Assembly (NCBI GenBank): GCA_051027215.1
Contig: JBPCXR010000001.1
Span: 1 to 16,966, forward strand
Direction: 5' to 3'
Length of the DNA stretch: 16,966 nucleotides
From: CALHVX01 sp051027215
GTDB lineage: Bacteria; Pseudomonadota; Gammaproteobacteria; Pseudomonadales; Azotimanducaceae
Shown here: positions 1-7,814 of the stretch, in pieces
Numbering within the stretch: the first letter of the stretch is position 1
Layout: every line of letters begins with the position of its first letter
Notes under the pieces: generated by a model
Databases searched by the model: none
What the model was told of the DNA's origin: nothing
What the model saw: only the letters and a program-made list of their open reading frames with translations
Translations under genes and position numbers: made by a program

Positions 1-932
1 CTGTAGAACTTTCCGATACTAGATCCGGGGTGCTGATCTGGAGTGAGCGCTTTCCTGCGGCCCTCGATGACCTGCACGATGCCCGCACGCTAATAGTGTC
101 GAGCGTGGTTAATGCCCTGGAACTCCATGTACCGGTAAACGAAGCGAGCGTGGCGAGGTTAGCGGCATCGGAAGACCTGGACGCCTGGAGCGCATACCAT
201 ATCGGACTCCAGCATGTGTATCGATTCAGCGGTGCGGACAACAGCGTTGCGGCGAACTATTTTGAGCGTGCGACGCAGCTGGATCCGCAGTTCGCTAGAG
301 CGTTTGCCGGGAGATCGTTCGCCGCGTTTCAAAGCGCCTTCATGCAATACTCAGGCGACGTCGATCAACATCGAGTCGATGCTAGTCGCTTTGCGGAAAC
401 CGCGGTCGAACTCGATCCCATGGATCCGTTCTGCAACTACAACTTAGCACGCACCTATTGGCTAGATGGCAAGCCAGATCAGGGCTTGGATTTATTGCAA
501 CGAGCCACTGACATCAACCCAAACTTTGCCCAAGGTTTTTATGCGCGCGCCTGGACAGATGTTATGGGTGGTCGAGGCGCCAGCGGCATTGCCAATGTGG
601 AACGGGCTCTCACGCTGAGCCCTCTAGATCCGCTGCTGTATGCCATGCAGGCGACCAAAGGCATGGCCCACTTGCTACAAGGAGAGACCGGCGACGCTGC
701 AGCCTGGGCGGAAAAAGCGGCTCGGACCCCGGGCGCGCACTTTCTGATCGGCGCCATCGCTGCCGCGCTACTGCAGATCCATGGGGACACGGCGCAGGCA
801 CAATACTGGTCAGCAAGAGTGCGTAAGCGGCGTAGTGACCTCACGCAGGAGCACTTCTTTACTGCATTCCCGTTCGTTGATCCTGACTTGCGCCGAAATA
901 TGGCTGACGCGCTTAAGGCATGCGGCTTTTGA
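1..932 (+). CDS. TPR-domain protein, C-terminal part of a CadC-like or adenylate-cyclase-like regulator (5' truncated)
   Basis: The reading frame is open from base 3 with no stop, so the gene probably begins outside the window; the GTG at 30 is an internal codon rather than a convincing start. The first visible residues (VELSDTRSGVLIWSERF) match the segment before the TPR array in bacterial regulators that join a winged-helix or cyclase domain to a TolB-like region and TPRs (family knowledge). The rest is helical repeat: TPR-like units with the small-residue/ALDP pattern occur around residues 75-110, 120-150, 150-185 and 185-220 counted from base 30 (for example FERATQLDPQFA and AVELDPMDP). 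No enzymatic motif is visible. The missing N-terminus would decide between a DNA-binding regulator and a nucleotide cyclase. It converges on the quinoprotein gene with 62 bp between stops and no obvious terminator. Confidence 0.72.
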   Translation, partial: VELSDTRSGVLIWSERFPAALDDLHDARTLIVSSVVNALELHVPVNEASVARLAASEDLDAWSAYHIGLQHVYRFSGADNSVAANYFERATQLDPQFARAFAGRSFAAFQSAFMQYSGDVDQHRVDASRFAETAVELDPMDPFCNYNLARTYWLDGKPDQGLDLLQRATDINPNFAQGFYARAWTDVMGGRGASGIANVERALTLSPLDPLLYAMQATKGMAHLLQGETGDAAAWAEKAARTPGAHFLIGAIAAALLQIHGDTAQAQYWSARVRKRRSDLTQEHFFTAFPFVDPDLRRNMADALKACGF

Positions 933-994
933 GAAATAGCAATCGTTCGTTGTGTACGCCTGTACGGCCGCAACTGGACCAGAATGACCGCCGA

Positions 995-2884
995 CTATTT
1001 CAGCGCATACACCAGCATTACATTACCCCCCATGTGACCGGCAAAGTTGTAACCTGAGTTAACGTACAAGCGCCCGCGATAGGGCACCGGTGCAGTCGCG
1101 CCATTCATCGAGCCGCCGCTTGCGCTTGTGCCGGAAACGCTGACGACGCTCTGGGTAGTGTCGATTTTTCGGAGCAGGCGACCATCGCGTACATCGTGGA
1201 TTCGTAAATAGCCGTCTAATGCGCCGGCGAAAACCAGCTCAGGCGTACTGGTAATGGCAGCACCAATGCCCGGTGCACAATATTCTCTGCCGCGGCATTC
1301 GTCTGCCATCGGCGCTCGCCATAACACCTCACCAGATTCCAGATCCAAGGCGAATAGTCCAGGGTTTGGCGGCGTGTCGTAGCTTCGTGTGTCCGGCGCA
1401 TCGGATATCGGTACCAACACTCGGTCTCCGCTTACCGCCAGGCCAAAGTGCACGCCACCGTGTAATCCGCCCCTACCTAACGTGGTTTGCCACACGAGCT
1501 TTCCAGTATCGGGGTCGACGGCGTGCACGGTGCTGGACTTCTGGCCCGCGATTACCAGTTCTTTGCCGCTGCTACTGCGTGCCAGCACCATGGCGGCACC
1601 GAAGTCGAAGTCTGGGCCGTCTTCTTGCGGACAGTTCGCGCCATGAAGGCGAAGACTACAGGCGGAGTTCCAGGCGTCCTGGTGGGTAGCTTGGTAGCTC
1701 CAGCGCACGGCGCCAGTTTCCAGCGCCATTGCGATGACCGAGTCGCTAGTCAGGGTGGCAGGGGATGAATAGTTCTCGCCAGTGCCCACATAGAGCTGGC
1801 CGCGCTTGCGATCGATGGCAGGGCTATTCCAAATCGGCGCACCGGAAGGGCCGTAGTTCTGCGCACCAGCGCTGTTGCGTGCGCGCGCCGAAGGAGCTTC
1901 GGCAATGCTGTAGGTTTGCCAGATTTTCTCCCCTGTAGCTGCGTCATAGGCAACAACAGAGCCGCGAAACTTGCAGCACGGGTAGTCGTCGTCGATGGCA
2001 GAAACCACTTCAAGGGAGGACACCGAGACGTAAACGCGGCCTTGATAGACTGTTGGCGCTGCAGTTATGGTCGCTGCGGGATGATCATCGGGATGCGCTC
2101 GCCAAAGTTCCTGACCGTTGCTCGCATCGATGGCATAAATCGTTCCCAGGAGGTCGCCGAAATACAAGCGACGGGGTGTGCTATCGCCGCGGGAACGGCT
2201 CCCATCGGTGACAATCCCTGTGCGGACTTCCGATCCTGCGGCAAAAGTCCAGCGTATACACCCGCTGTCTTGATCTAACGCATAGACGGTGCCGTCTTGG
2301 CTGCCAGTAAACACCGCGCCCCATGCCAGAAGTGGGTGGGAGCGAGCGCGTTGCGCACCGGGGAAGGCGAAAGCCCATTTCAGCTTGAGGTTGGCAACAT
2401 TGCGAACGCCCAGCTTGGCTTGGCGATTGGACACATTGCGCGTGTTGCCCCAGGTCAGCCCCCAATTAGGCGCGTTTGGTTTGTTCCGCCAGGTAAAATT
2501 TGCCGCCTTGCCAGTGCACATCGGAGCCTTGGACTGCCTCAGCGTAGAGTCAAGCTTACGGTTGGTGAGGTACTCTGCGACCATCTGCTTTTCGTTGCTG
2601 CTCAGCGCCGCAGCCTGAGCGCGCATAACCCCTTCGGTCAGCGCGCGATGAATGGTGACTGGTGAGAGAAAACGCAGCATCTTAGGGTCCGGCGCCCGGG
2701 CGACCCCGGTATCGTGGCAGGTCGCGCAGTGCTGTTCGTACAGTCGATGGCCTTCGGAGCGTTCGTCCAACAGCGGCGCGCCAAATTCATCGGATCGAGG
2801 CGCTTCAGCGCCCCACGTTGGAGCTGAGGTCAGCAGCAAACTCGCAATTGCCATGCACCGGCTAAAAATATTTGCGAGGTTCAT
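995..2884 (-). CDS. Exported quinohemoprotein alcohol dehydrogenase, PVA-dehydrogenase-like (heme c + PQQ beta-propeller)
   Basis: This 629-residue protein has a Sec-type signal peptide (residues 1-25, ending TWGA). An N-terminal cytochrome c domain follows, with heme motif CATCH at 53-57 and probable axial Met87. From about residue 140 to the end lies a PQQ-type beta-propeller with repeated W-x-x-x-G / VYALD-x-x-SG units. Adjacent Cys303-Cys304 (DDYPCCKFRGS) match the vicinal disulfide typical of quinoprotein alcohol dehydrogenases. Heme domain first and propeller second is the order of polyvinyl alcohol dehydrogenase; most quinohemoprotein ADHs carry the heme at the C-terminus (family knowledge). 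It would oxidise an alcohol in the periplasm and pass electrons through heme c to the respiratory chain. The substrate need not be PVA. Its ATG lies one base after the stop of the upstream symporter, so it is the last gene of that operon and probably translationally coupled; a GGAG lies about 10 bases upstream. Confidence 0.88.
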   Translation of the reverse strand: MNLANIFSRCMAIASLLLTSAPTWGAEAPRSDEFGAPLLDERSEGHRLYEQHCATCHDTGVARAPDPKMLRFLSPVTIHRALTEGVMRAQAAALSSNEKQMVAEYLTNRKLDSTLRQSKAPMCTGKAANFTWRNKPNAPNWGLTWGNTRNVSNRQAKLGVRNVANLKLKWAFAFPGAQRARSHPLLAWGAVFTGSQDGTVYALDQDSGCIRWTFAAGSEVRTGIVTDGSRSRGDSTPRRLYFGDLLGTIYAIDASNGQELWRAHPDDHPAATITAAPTVYQGRVYVSVSSLEVVSAIDDDYPCCKFRGSVVAYDAATGEKIWQTYSIAEAPSARARNSAGAQNYGPSGAPIWNSPAIDRKRGQLYVGTGENYSSPATLTSDSVIAMALETGAVRWSYQATHQDAWNSACSLRLHGANCPQEDGPDFDFGAAMVLARSSSGKELVIAGQKSSTVHAVDPDTGKLVWQTTLGRGGLHGGVHFGLAVSGDRVLVPISDAPDTRSYDTPPNPGLFALDLESGEVLWRAPMADECRGREYCAPGIGAAITSTPELVFAGALDGYLRIHDVRDGRLLRKIDTTQSVVSVSGTSASGGSMNGATAPVPYRGRLYVNSGYNFAGHMGGNVMLVYALK

Positions 2885-2885
2885 G

Positions 2886-4253
2886 TCAGGGAATCTCCGG
2901 CCGATGGCCGCGGCGTTGTTCGAGTTGATCGCGAATGGTCTGGTGTTTTTCTTTGGTGAGCGGGTAATGCCAGGCGATTAGTGCGGTAAAAAAGAATCCA
3001 CTAGCCGGACCGAAGACGAACAGTAGTTTCAAACCCAAGGTAGCGCTTTCTGTATTGTCGGTGCCAAGTGAAGCATCGTAGCCGATGAAGGCCAATATGC
3101 TCAGCGCCAACCAGGGCCCGACCGAGAGCGCGACTTTGGTCGCGAACGCCCAGACCGCGAAATACACCGCGGCCCGATCCTCACCTGTTTCTAGTCGATC
3201 GACGTCAATAACGTCAGCCTTCATGGAGTTAGGGATGGCCAAAAAGCAGCCGGCAAGTAGACCTGTAGCCGCGGTGATGGGAAGCATGTAGTAAAAGTCA
3301 CCAGGTCCTAGAAACAGGTAGCCGAGCATGAGTACAGAAAATAGCGATAAGGACAGGCACCAGGCTTTGTGCTTGCTTATCTTGCCGGAGAACCAGACCC
3401 AGAACGGCACGCCCACTAAGTTGAACAGGTAGAAAACGAACAGCTGCACGATGGTATTGCGCTCTTCATGCAACACACCTCGAATGTAGAAGACGATGAG
3501 GGCGGTGGAGATAGACGTGCCGAGCTGGTTAACAAAGAACGCTAGGATTAACTGTCGAAACGGGTGGTTGCGCCACATCAGGCGAAAGCCTTTCAAGAGC
3601 GACACCCGAGTGGGGATGTAGTTTCGGCTCTCGGGGACGTTAAACACCGTGAGGCCAACAGTGATGGGTAACAGCACCAACATCATGGTGCCAATCAACA
3701 GCAGCGTTTCTTCAGTCCCACCAAAGTCAAACAGGTAAATGGCGGCGACCGGGACCAGCTTGCTGAGCACGTTGGCGGCGAGGCCAATGGCGGCGCGCCA
3801 GCCGGTGATTCGAGTTCGCTCATGGTATTCGGGCGAAAGCTCCGCGGCCCAGGCGTAATACGGAATGAACAGCATGGTCCATCCGGCCCACAGCACGATC
3901 AGCCAGGTCAGCAGATAAGCTGCATCGACGCCGGGTTCTGGCATGAACAGTTTGTACACAGACAACATCAGTAAGGGTACCGATGCCGCCATCCACACTC
4001 GCCGCCGACCCCAGCGCGTATTGGTCCGATCGCTAAGCCAGCCGATGAGTGGATCGGAGATCGCATCAAAGGCTCGAGAAAGCAGCAGTACGATGGCCAC
4101 GGCCTGCAGGCTAATGCCCAGATCGGCGCCATAGTAGTTCGGTACAAAGGCAGCGACGGGCACCGCTGCCATTTGAATGGGCATGTCTGCCAGACCATAG
4201 TAAAACAGGGTTTTTCGGCTCAGCGGCGGCGTAGTCGAGGGGCTGTCGCTCAC
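2886..4253 (-). CDS. GPH-family (MelB-like) cation symporter, copy 1
   Basis: This 455-residue polytopic membrane protein has about 12 hydrophobic segments. It belongs to the glycoside-pentoside-hexuronide:cation symporter family within the MFS. The signature after TM2 is clear: FDAISDPLIGW (residues 62-72) followed by LSDRTNTRWGRRR. Asp63 and Asp67 have the same four-residue spacing as the cation-site Asp55/Asp59 of MelB. It is a close paralog of the gene immediately upstream and aligns along the whole length. The start is GTG at 4253, four bases after the stop of copy 2, with no visible Shine-Dalgarno sequence, so translation probably depends on coupling. The position is supported because the N-terminus lines up with the paralog (RKTLFYYGLADMPIQM). 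Family members carry sugars and glycosides, but many bacterial relatives have other substrates, so the cargo is unknown. The adjoining dehydrogenase suggests an alcohol or polyol-type compound. Confidence 0.9.
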   Translation of the reverse strand: MSDSPSTTPPLSRKTLFYYGLADMPIQMAAVPVAAFVPNYYGADLGISLQAVAIVLLLSRAFDAISDPLIGWLSDRTNTRWGRRRVWMAASVPLLMLSVYKLFMPEPGVDAAYLLTWLIVLWAGWTMLFIPYYAWAAELSPEYHERTRITGWRAAIGLAANVLSKLVPVAAIYLFDFGGTEETLLLIGTMMLVLLPITVGLTVFNVPESRNYIPTRVSLLKGFRLMWRNHPFRQLILAFFVNQLGTSISTALIVFYIRGVLHEERNTIVQLFVFYLFNLVGVPFWVWFSGKISKHKAWCLSLSLFSVLMLGYLFLGPGDFYYMLPITAATGLLAGCFLAIPNSMKADVIDVDRLETGEDRAAVYFAVWAFATKVALSVGPWLALSILAFIGYDASLGTDNTESATLGLKLLFVFGPASGFFFTALIAWHYPLTKEKHQTIRDQLEQRRGHRPEIP

Positions 4254-4257
4254 GATG

Positions 4258-5643
4258 CTAATCAGTTGCAGTGCGCGTCTGGGCTAATTGCTCGCGCAAT
4301 TCCGAGTGCGTGGATTCGGTTAGTGGATGATTCCAGGCGATTAAGGCCGCTAGCGTGAATCCGGTGGCTGGCCCGAAGACATAGAGTAGCTTCAATCCCA
4401 ATAATCCCTGGGCAGAACTGTCGGCGCTGGAAGTAGGGTCGTAGCCAACCAATGCCAATATTGTGAGTGCGAGCCAGGGGCCAATAGACAACGCGACCTT
4501 GGTGGTAAACGACCAGACCGCGAAATACCAAGCGGCCCGATCTTCGCCGGTGAGAAGACGATCCACGTCGATTACATCGGCCTTCATGGAGTTGGGAATG
4601 ACCCAAAACGAACCGCCTAAGAAGCCGGTAACTGCCGTGATCGGTAGCATGTAGTAGAAGTCTCCCGGTCCTAGCGCCAAGTAACCGCACTGTGCAGCAG
4701 AGAAAGCGAAAAGGCCAAGGCACCATGCTCTATGTTTGCCCACTTTGCTGGAAAACCAGATCCAAAAAGGGATGCCGCAGAGATTGACCGAGTAGTAGAC
4801 CAGGAGCATGAGGATGCTGGCTTTGTCTTCTTCGAGTACGCCGCGTATATAGAACACCACCAGCGCCGTGGAAATAGCAGAGCCAAGCTGGTTTATGAAA
4901 AAGGCGAGCACTAGACGCTTAAACGGCGCGTTGCTCCACATCATTTTCAATCCAGGGATGAGCGGTATCCGGGTAGGTTTGTAGTCCACTGGTTCAGGGA
5001 CCTTTAGCACGGTGAGGCCGACGCACACCGGCAACAGGATTAGCACCATGGTGCCGATTAACAGCAGAGTTTCGCGAGTGCCACCAAATCCAAACCAGAA
5101 CAGCACCAGCACGGGAATGACTTTACTGAGGACGTTCGCGGCCATACCGATACCTGCGCGCCAGCCGGTGATGCGGGTCCTTTCATTGTATTCGGGAGAG
5201 AGCTCGGCGCCCCATGCGTAGTAGGGAATGAACAACATGGTCCAGCCGATCCAGAGAACGACCAACCAGAGCAATAGATAGGCGGCAGTCACCGGTGGCT
5301 CCGGCATGAACAGCTTGTAAACGGCCAGCATCATCACCGGGATTGCGGCGACCATCCAAACGCGGCGCCGTCCCCAACGGGTATTGGTGCGATCGCTAAG
5401 CCAACCGATCAAGGGGTCGGACACCGCGTCAAACAGTCGCGTCAATAGCCAAATTGTGCCCACAGCCGCAAGGCTGACACCGAGATCAGTGCCATAGTAG
5501 TTCGGAATGAACGCAGCCACGGGAATGCCTGCCATCTGGATCGGCATATCCGCAAGACCGTAATAGAACAACGTCTTACGGGTCAGCGGTGGTTGCGCAT
5601 TGTCGGATTGTGCGAACGCGGTCGGTGTCCGTGCTGTTGCCAA
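4258..5643 (-). CDS. GPH-family (MelB-like) cation symporter, copy 2
   Basis: This 461-residue membrane transporter is the first gene of the leftward operon and a paralog of the next gene. It has the same GPH signature: FDAVSDPLIGW with Asp72/Asp76 as likely cation-site acids, then LSDRTNTRWGRRR, and a shared NSMKADVIDVDRL-x-TGEDRAA segment near the middle of the C-terminal half. The start is a TTG at 5643. It is the first start-type codon after an in-frame stop at 5658-5656 and has a strong GGGGAGG at 5654-5648, four bases upstream. The N-terminal extension before RKTLFYYG is longer than in copy 1 and is polar. It is transcribed away from the TetR gene and its control region contains two palindromes, so TetR control is likely. 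Tandem duplicates diverged in sequence may handle two related substrates, or uptake and efflux of substrate and product. Confidence 0.9.
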   Translation of the reverse strand: MATARTPTAFAQSDNAQPPLTRKTLFYYGLADMPIQMAGIPVAAFIPNYYGTDLGVSLAAVGTIWLLTRLFDAVSDPLIGWLSDRTNTRWGRRRVWMVAAIPVMMLAVYKLFMPEPPVTAAYLLLWLVVLWIGWTMLFIPYYAWGAELSPEYNERTRITGWRAGIGMAANVLSKVIPVLVLFWFGFGGTRETLLLIGTMVLILLPVCVGLTVLKVPEPVDYKPTRIPLIPGLKMMWSNAPFKRLVLAFFINQLGSAISTALVVFYIRGVLEEDKASILMLLVYYSVNLCGIPFWIWFSSKVGKHRAWCLGLFAFSAAQCGYLALGPGDFYYMLPITAVTGFLGGSFWVIPNSMKADVIDVDRLLTGEDRAAWYFAVWSFTTKVALSIGPWLALTILALVGYDPTSSADSSAQGLLGLKLLYVFGPATGFTLAALIAWNHPLTESTHSELREQLAQTRTATD

Positions 5644-5667
5644 ACAACCTCCCCATTAGGCGTTTGC

Positions 5668-5683
5668 CAGCTTTCGAAAGCTG
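5668..5683. promoter_or_regulatory. 16-bp perfect palindrome in the operon leader
   Basis: CAGCTTTCGAAAGCTG is a perfect inverted repeat without a spacer. It lies just downstream of the predicted start of the leftward transcript and upstream of the strong GGGGAGG. It could be a second regulator site or form a small hairpin in the leader RNA. Chance occurrence of a perfect 16-mer palindrome in a 90-base region is low, but function is unproven. Confidence 0.35.
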
Positions 5684-5690
5684 AGCTGTA

Positions 5691-5724
5691 GTTAAGTATA
5701 ACGTGTTCACTTTATACGTGGCAG
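5691..5724 (-). promoter_or_regulatory. Candidate promoter of the GPH/quinoprotein operon
   Basis: On the minus strand there is a TATACT -10 box (5700-5695), five of six to the consensus. An 18-base spacer separates it from a weak CTGCCA -35 box (5724-5719), four of six. Transcription would begin near 5688, giving a leader of about 45 bases before the TTG start. The spacer and -10 box are covered by the 22-bp palindrome, as expected for a repressor-controlled promoter. No experimental support exists; the -35 match is weak. Confidence 0.35.
5696..5717. promoter_or_regulatory. 22-bp near-palindrome, probable TetR operator
   Basis: The arms are GTATAA (5696-5701) and TTATAC (5712-5717), with inner arms GTG (5703-5705) and CAC (5708-5710). 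Eighteen of 22 positions are symmetric and the centre lies between 5706 and 5707. It sits between the divergent TetR gene and the GPH operon and overlaps a good -10 box. Size, symmetry and placement fit a TetR-family dimer site (family knowledge); binding by this TetR is inference. Confidence 0.5.
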
Positions 5725-5736
5725 CCGAGTTGTTGC

Positions 5737-6456
5737 ATGTTAATCTGCAGAATCGTTCGTAGATTCGAGGCGCACTTTCTTGTGGCAATAAAGGGCCTGA
5801 CGGAACGCCAGATTCGGCGCCGAGAGAATATTCTGTCGGCGGCCAGAAAACTGCTGACCAAGCATGGCGTCGACGGTGTAACCATGCGAACACTCGCCAA
5901 ACAAAGTGGGGTAGCACCGAAAACGCTCTACCACCAGTTCGGCAGCAAAGAGAATTTGCTACGCACGGCGGTGGAAGAACGCTACCGCTACTACTACCGC
6001 ATGATCGACGAAGAAGACATCGCCCACGGTATCGATCGTCTGTTCTACATCGTCGACGCGGTCACCGCCACGACCCAGAAGAACAAGGCTTATGCTAGAG
6101 CGTTGTCGCCGTTGGTACAGAACGATCCGGATCGAGCGTTTTTGGCCATTCGCAATCGAACCTACCGCAAGGCGATCAATCAGATCGCCGACGAAGGTGG
6201 ATTCTTGTCCTGGGTGCAGGTTGACTTGATCGCTGCGATCATTTTTCGGCAAATGAGTCCGGCTTACGTGAGTTCCTGGCTGGTGCGTGGATCATGGGAC
6301 CTGGTGGCGAGTATTACCAAGCTCGAGCTGAGCCTGGTTCTCGTTTCGATCACCAAGGGCTACACCCATAAGAAGGCTGCGGCCACGATTAAGACAATGC
6401 AGAAAGAGCTCAAAGGCTTTGGCGAGCGCTGGAGCACAGAGTTAGGAGCAGGATGA
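5737..6456 (+). CDS. TetR/AcrR-family transcriptional regulator
   Basis: The protein has up to 239 residues. An N-terminal helix-turn-helix (about residues 24-70) has the family pattern: RRENILSAARKLL, then GVDGVTMRTLAKQSGV, then the recognition helix APKTLYHQFGSKENLL. The remainder is an all-helical ligand-binding and dimerisation domain of typical length with no recognisable ligand signature. The ATG at 5737 lacks a Shine-Dalgarno sequence. TTG at 5779, eight bases after GAGG (5767-5770), would give a start 12 residues before the helix-turn-helix core and may be the real one. The stop overlaps the ATG of the Rieske gene, so it heads the TetR-Rieske-PhzF operon and is probably autoregulated. 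It likely also represses the divergent GPH/quinoprotein operon through the palindromes between them. The inducer is presumably the pathway substrate or an intermediate. Confidence 0.88.
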   Translation: MLICRIVRRFEAHFLVAIKGLTERQIRRRENILSAARKLLTKHGVDGVTMRTLAKQSGVAPKTLYHQFGSKENLLRTAVEERYRYYYRMIDEEDIAHGIDRLFYIVDAVTATTQKNKAYARALSPLVQNDPDRAFLAIRNRTYRKAINQIADEGGFLSWVQVDLIAAIIFRQMSPAYVSSWLVRGSWDLVASITKLELSLVLVSITKGYTHKKAAATIKTMQKELKGFGERWSTELGAG

Positions 6457-7814
6457 TGACCATCAAAGTCGTAAACCACACCCAAGAATCGGCGGTGATT
6501 ACGAACTACGAAACGGATCGGTACGTGAGCCCTGAGTACATGGAGCAGGAATGGTCAGAGGTGTGGCGCAACACTTGGCTATTAGCGGGCCTGGTGAGTG
6601 ATGTAAAGCAACCCGGAGACTACTTCGTTTTCGATCTTGGTCGCGAACAATTTTTGCTGACCTGCACCAGCTCAGGCGCGGTGCAGGGCTTCTATAACGT
6701 TTGTCAGCACCGTGGCAATCGGCTGGTAAAGGATGAGCGCGGGCATGCCAACAACTTTCGTTGCGCCTACCATGCCTGGAGCTACGATCTCGACGGGCAG
6801 CTCAAGATCGTGCCCTACGAAGAGCGGTTTGCCGCGGGCGTTCCCCACAAAGAACGATCCTTGCGACCGGTACACACAGAGATCTGGGATGGTTTCGTGT
6901 TCATCAACATGGCACCGTCACCACAGCCGCTAAGCGATTTTCTTGGTCCTGTGGTAGAGCATCTCAAACCCTATCGGTTTGCCGACATGCGGCTGGTTGA
7001 AGATCAGACGGTGCACCATCAATGCAACTGGAAAGCCGTCGTCGACAACTTCAGCGAGCTCTACCACGTCGATTTTCTGCATCCCCAGCACAAGCGCATG
7101 GTGGACTGCTGCAACGACACGGTGCATCTGTTCCCTGGCGGGCATACCGGGCTGGCGGTCCCTGGCGCCACAGTTAATCCGCGCTTTCCTGTGCCCGATG
7201 AACCGACGGACATTCAGTCTGCGCAGCTGCAAAATCTGGGGCTCGATCCTGCAGATTTCTCTGGCCGTGTGATGGATGTTCGCGAGGCAGTACAGCGCCG
7301 CAAGCGCGAAGTCGGGCATGAAAAGGGCATGGACTATTCCGGGTTTGATGATGCGCAGCTGTCAGACGTGTGGCAATACAATCTGTTCCCCAACATCATC
7401 TTGTCCTTCACCCCAGAGCACTGTTGGATTATGCGGCCACGCCCCCATCCGACGGATCCGCAGCAGTGCTATTTCGACAAACTGTCGCTGCTTAAGTTTG
7501 CCGATCCCGCGATTAACTCGGAAAGCCGCGGAGTCGTCGGTGGAGGTCGAGCGGTGCTGCAGGCTCGGACCGATCTAGACAACGGCTATGTGCGACCAAA
7601 CAGAGATGCCTTTGATCACCACGCCATACTCAGCGGCGAAAAAACGATGACCGATACCATCGATCAGGACATTGAGCTGCTCGGTGGAGTGCAGGCAGGT
7701 ATGGCATCGGCAGGGTTCGAATCGGTGTGGCTGAACGATGACGAGATGTGGGTGCAACATTTCCACAATCATCTCGATACGTTAGTAGACGCGACTAAGG
7801 GTCAAGCCCGATGA
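6453..7814 (+). CDS. Rieske non-heme iron oxygenase, alpha (catalytic) subunit
   Basis: This 453-residue protein has the full two-domain architecture. The Rieske [2Fe-2S] site is Cys84-x-His86 and Cys104-x2-His107 with the usual 17-residue gap. The catalytic domain has NWKAVVDNFSELYHVDFLH at about 192-210, giving iron ligands His205 and His210 and bridging Asp198. The third ligand is probably Asp406 in DQDIELLGGVQAG. These enzymes hydroxylate, dihydroxylate or demethylate aromatic and other unactivated substrates using electrons from a ferredoxin/reductase. No beta subunit, ferredoxin or reductase gene is in the window, so electrons must come from elsewhere. Two adjacent Met codons exist at 6453 and 6456. 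AGGAG at 6444-6448 is seven bases from the second, which is the better start. The gene overlaps the TetR stop and the PhzF start, so all three are probably co-translated. The substrate is unknown. Confidence 0.93.
   Translation: MMTIKVVNHTQESAVITNYETDRYVSPEYMEQEWSEVWRNTWLLAGLVSDVKQPGDYFVFDLGREQFLLTCTSSGAVQGFYNVCQHRGNRLVKDERGHANNFRCAYHAWSYDLDGQLKIVPYEERFAAGVPHKERSLRPVHTEIWDGFVFINMAPSPQPLSDFLGPVVEHLKPYRFADMRLVEDQTVHHQCNWKAVVDNFSELYHVDFLHPQHKRMVDCCNDTVHLFPGGHTGLAVPGATVNPRFPVPDEPTDIQSAQLQNLGLDPADFSGRVMDVREAVQRRKREVGHEKGMDYSGFDDAQLSDVWQYNLFPNIILSFTPEHCWIMRPRPHPTDPQQCYFDKLSLLKFADPAINSESRGVVGGGRAVLQARTDLDNGYVRPNRDAFDHHAILSGEKTMTDTIDQDIELLGGVQAGMASAGFESVWLNDDEMWVQHFHNHLDTLVDATKGQAR

Noticed and set aside
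539..973. 144-codon open frame on the minus strand
   Set aside because: It lies wholly antisense to the TPR gene, has no recognisable domain and an Arg/Ser/Ala-rich composition typical of a shadow frame.
933..994. Possible terminator between the convergent TPR and quinoprotein genes
   Set aside because: Only short GTAC repeats are present, with no GC stem followed by a T run.
5576..5917. 113-codon minus-strand frame across the TetR/GPH control region
   Set aside because: It overlaps the start of the GPH gene and of TetR in another frame and shows no family similarity; the GGGGAGG there serves the TTG start of the GPH gene.
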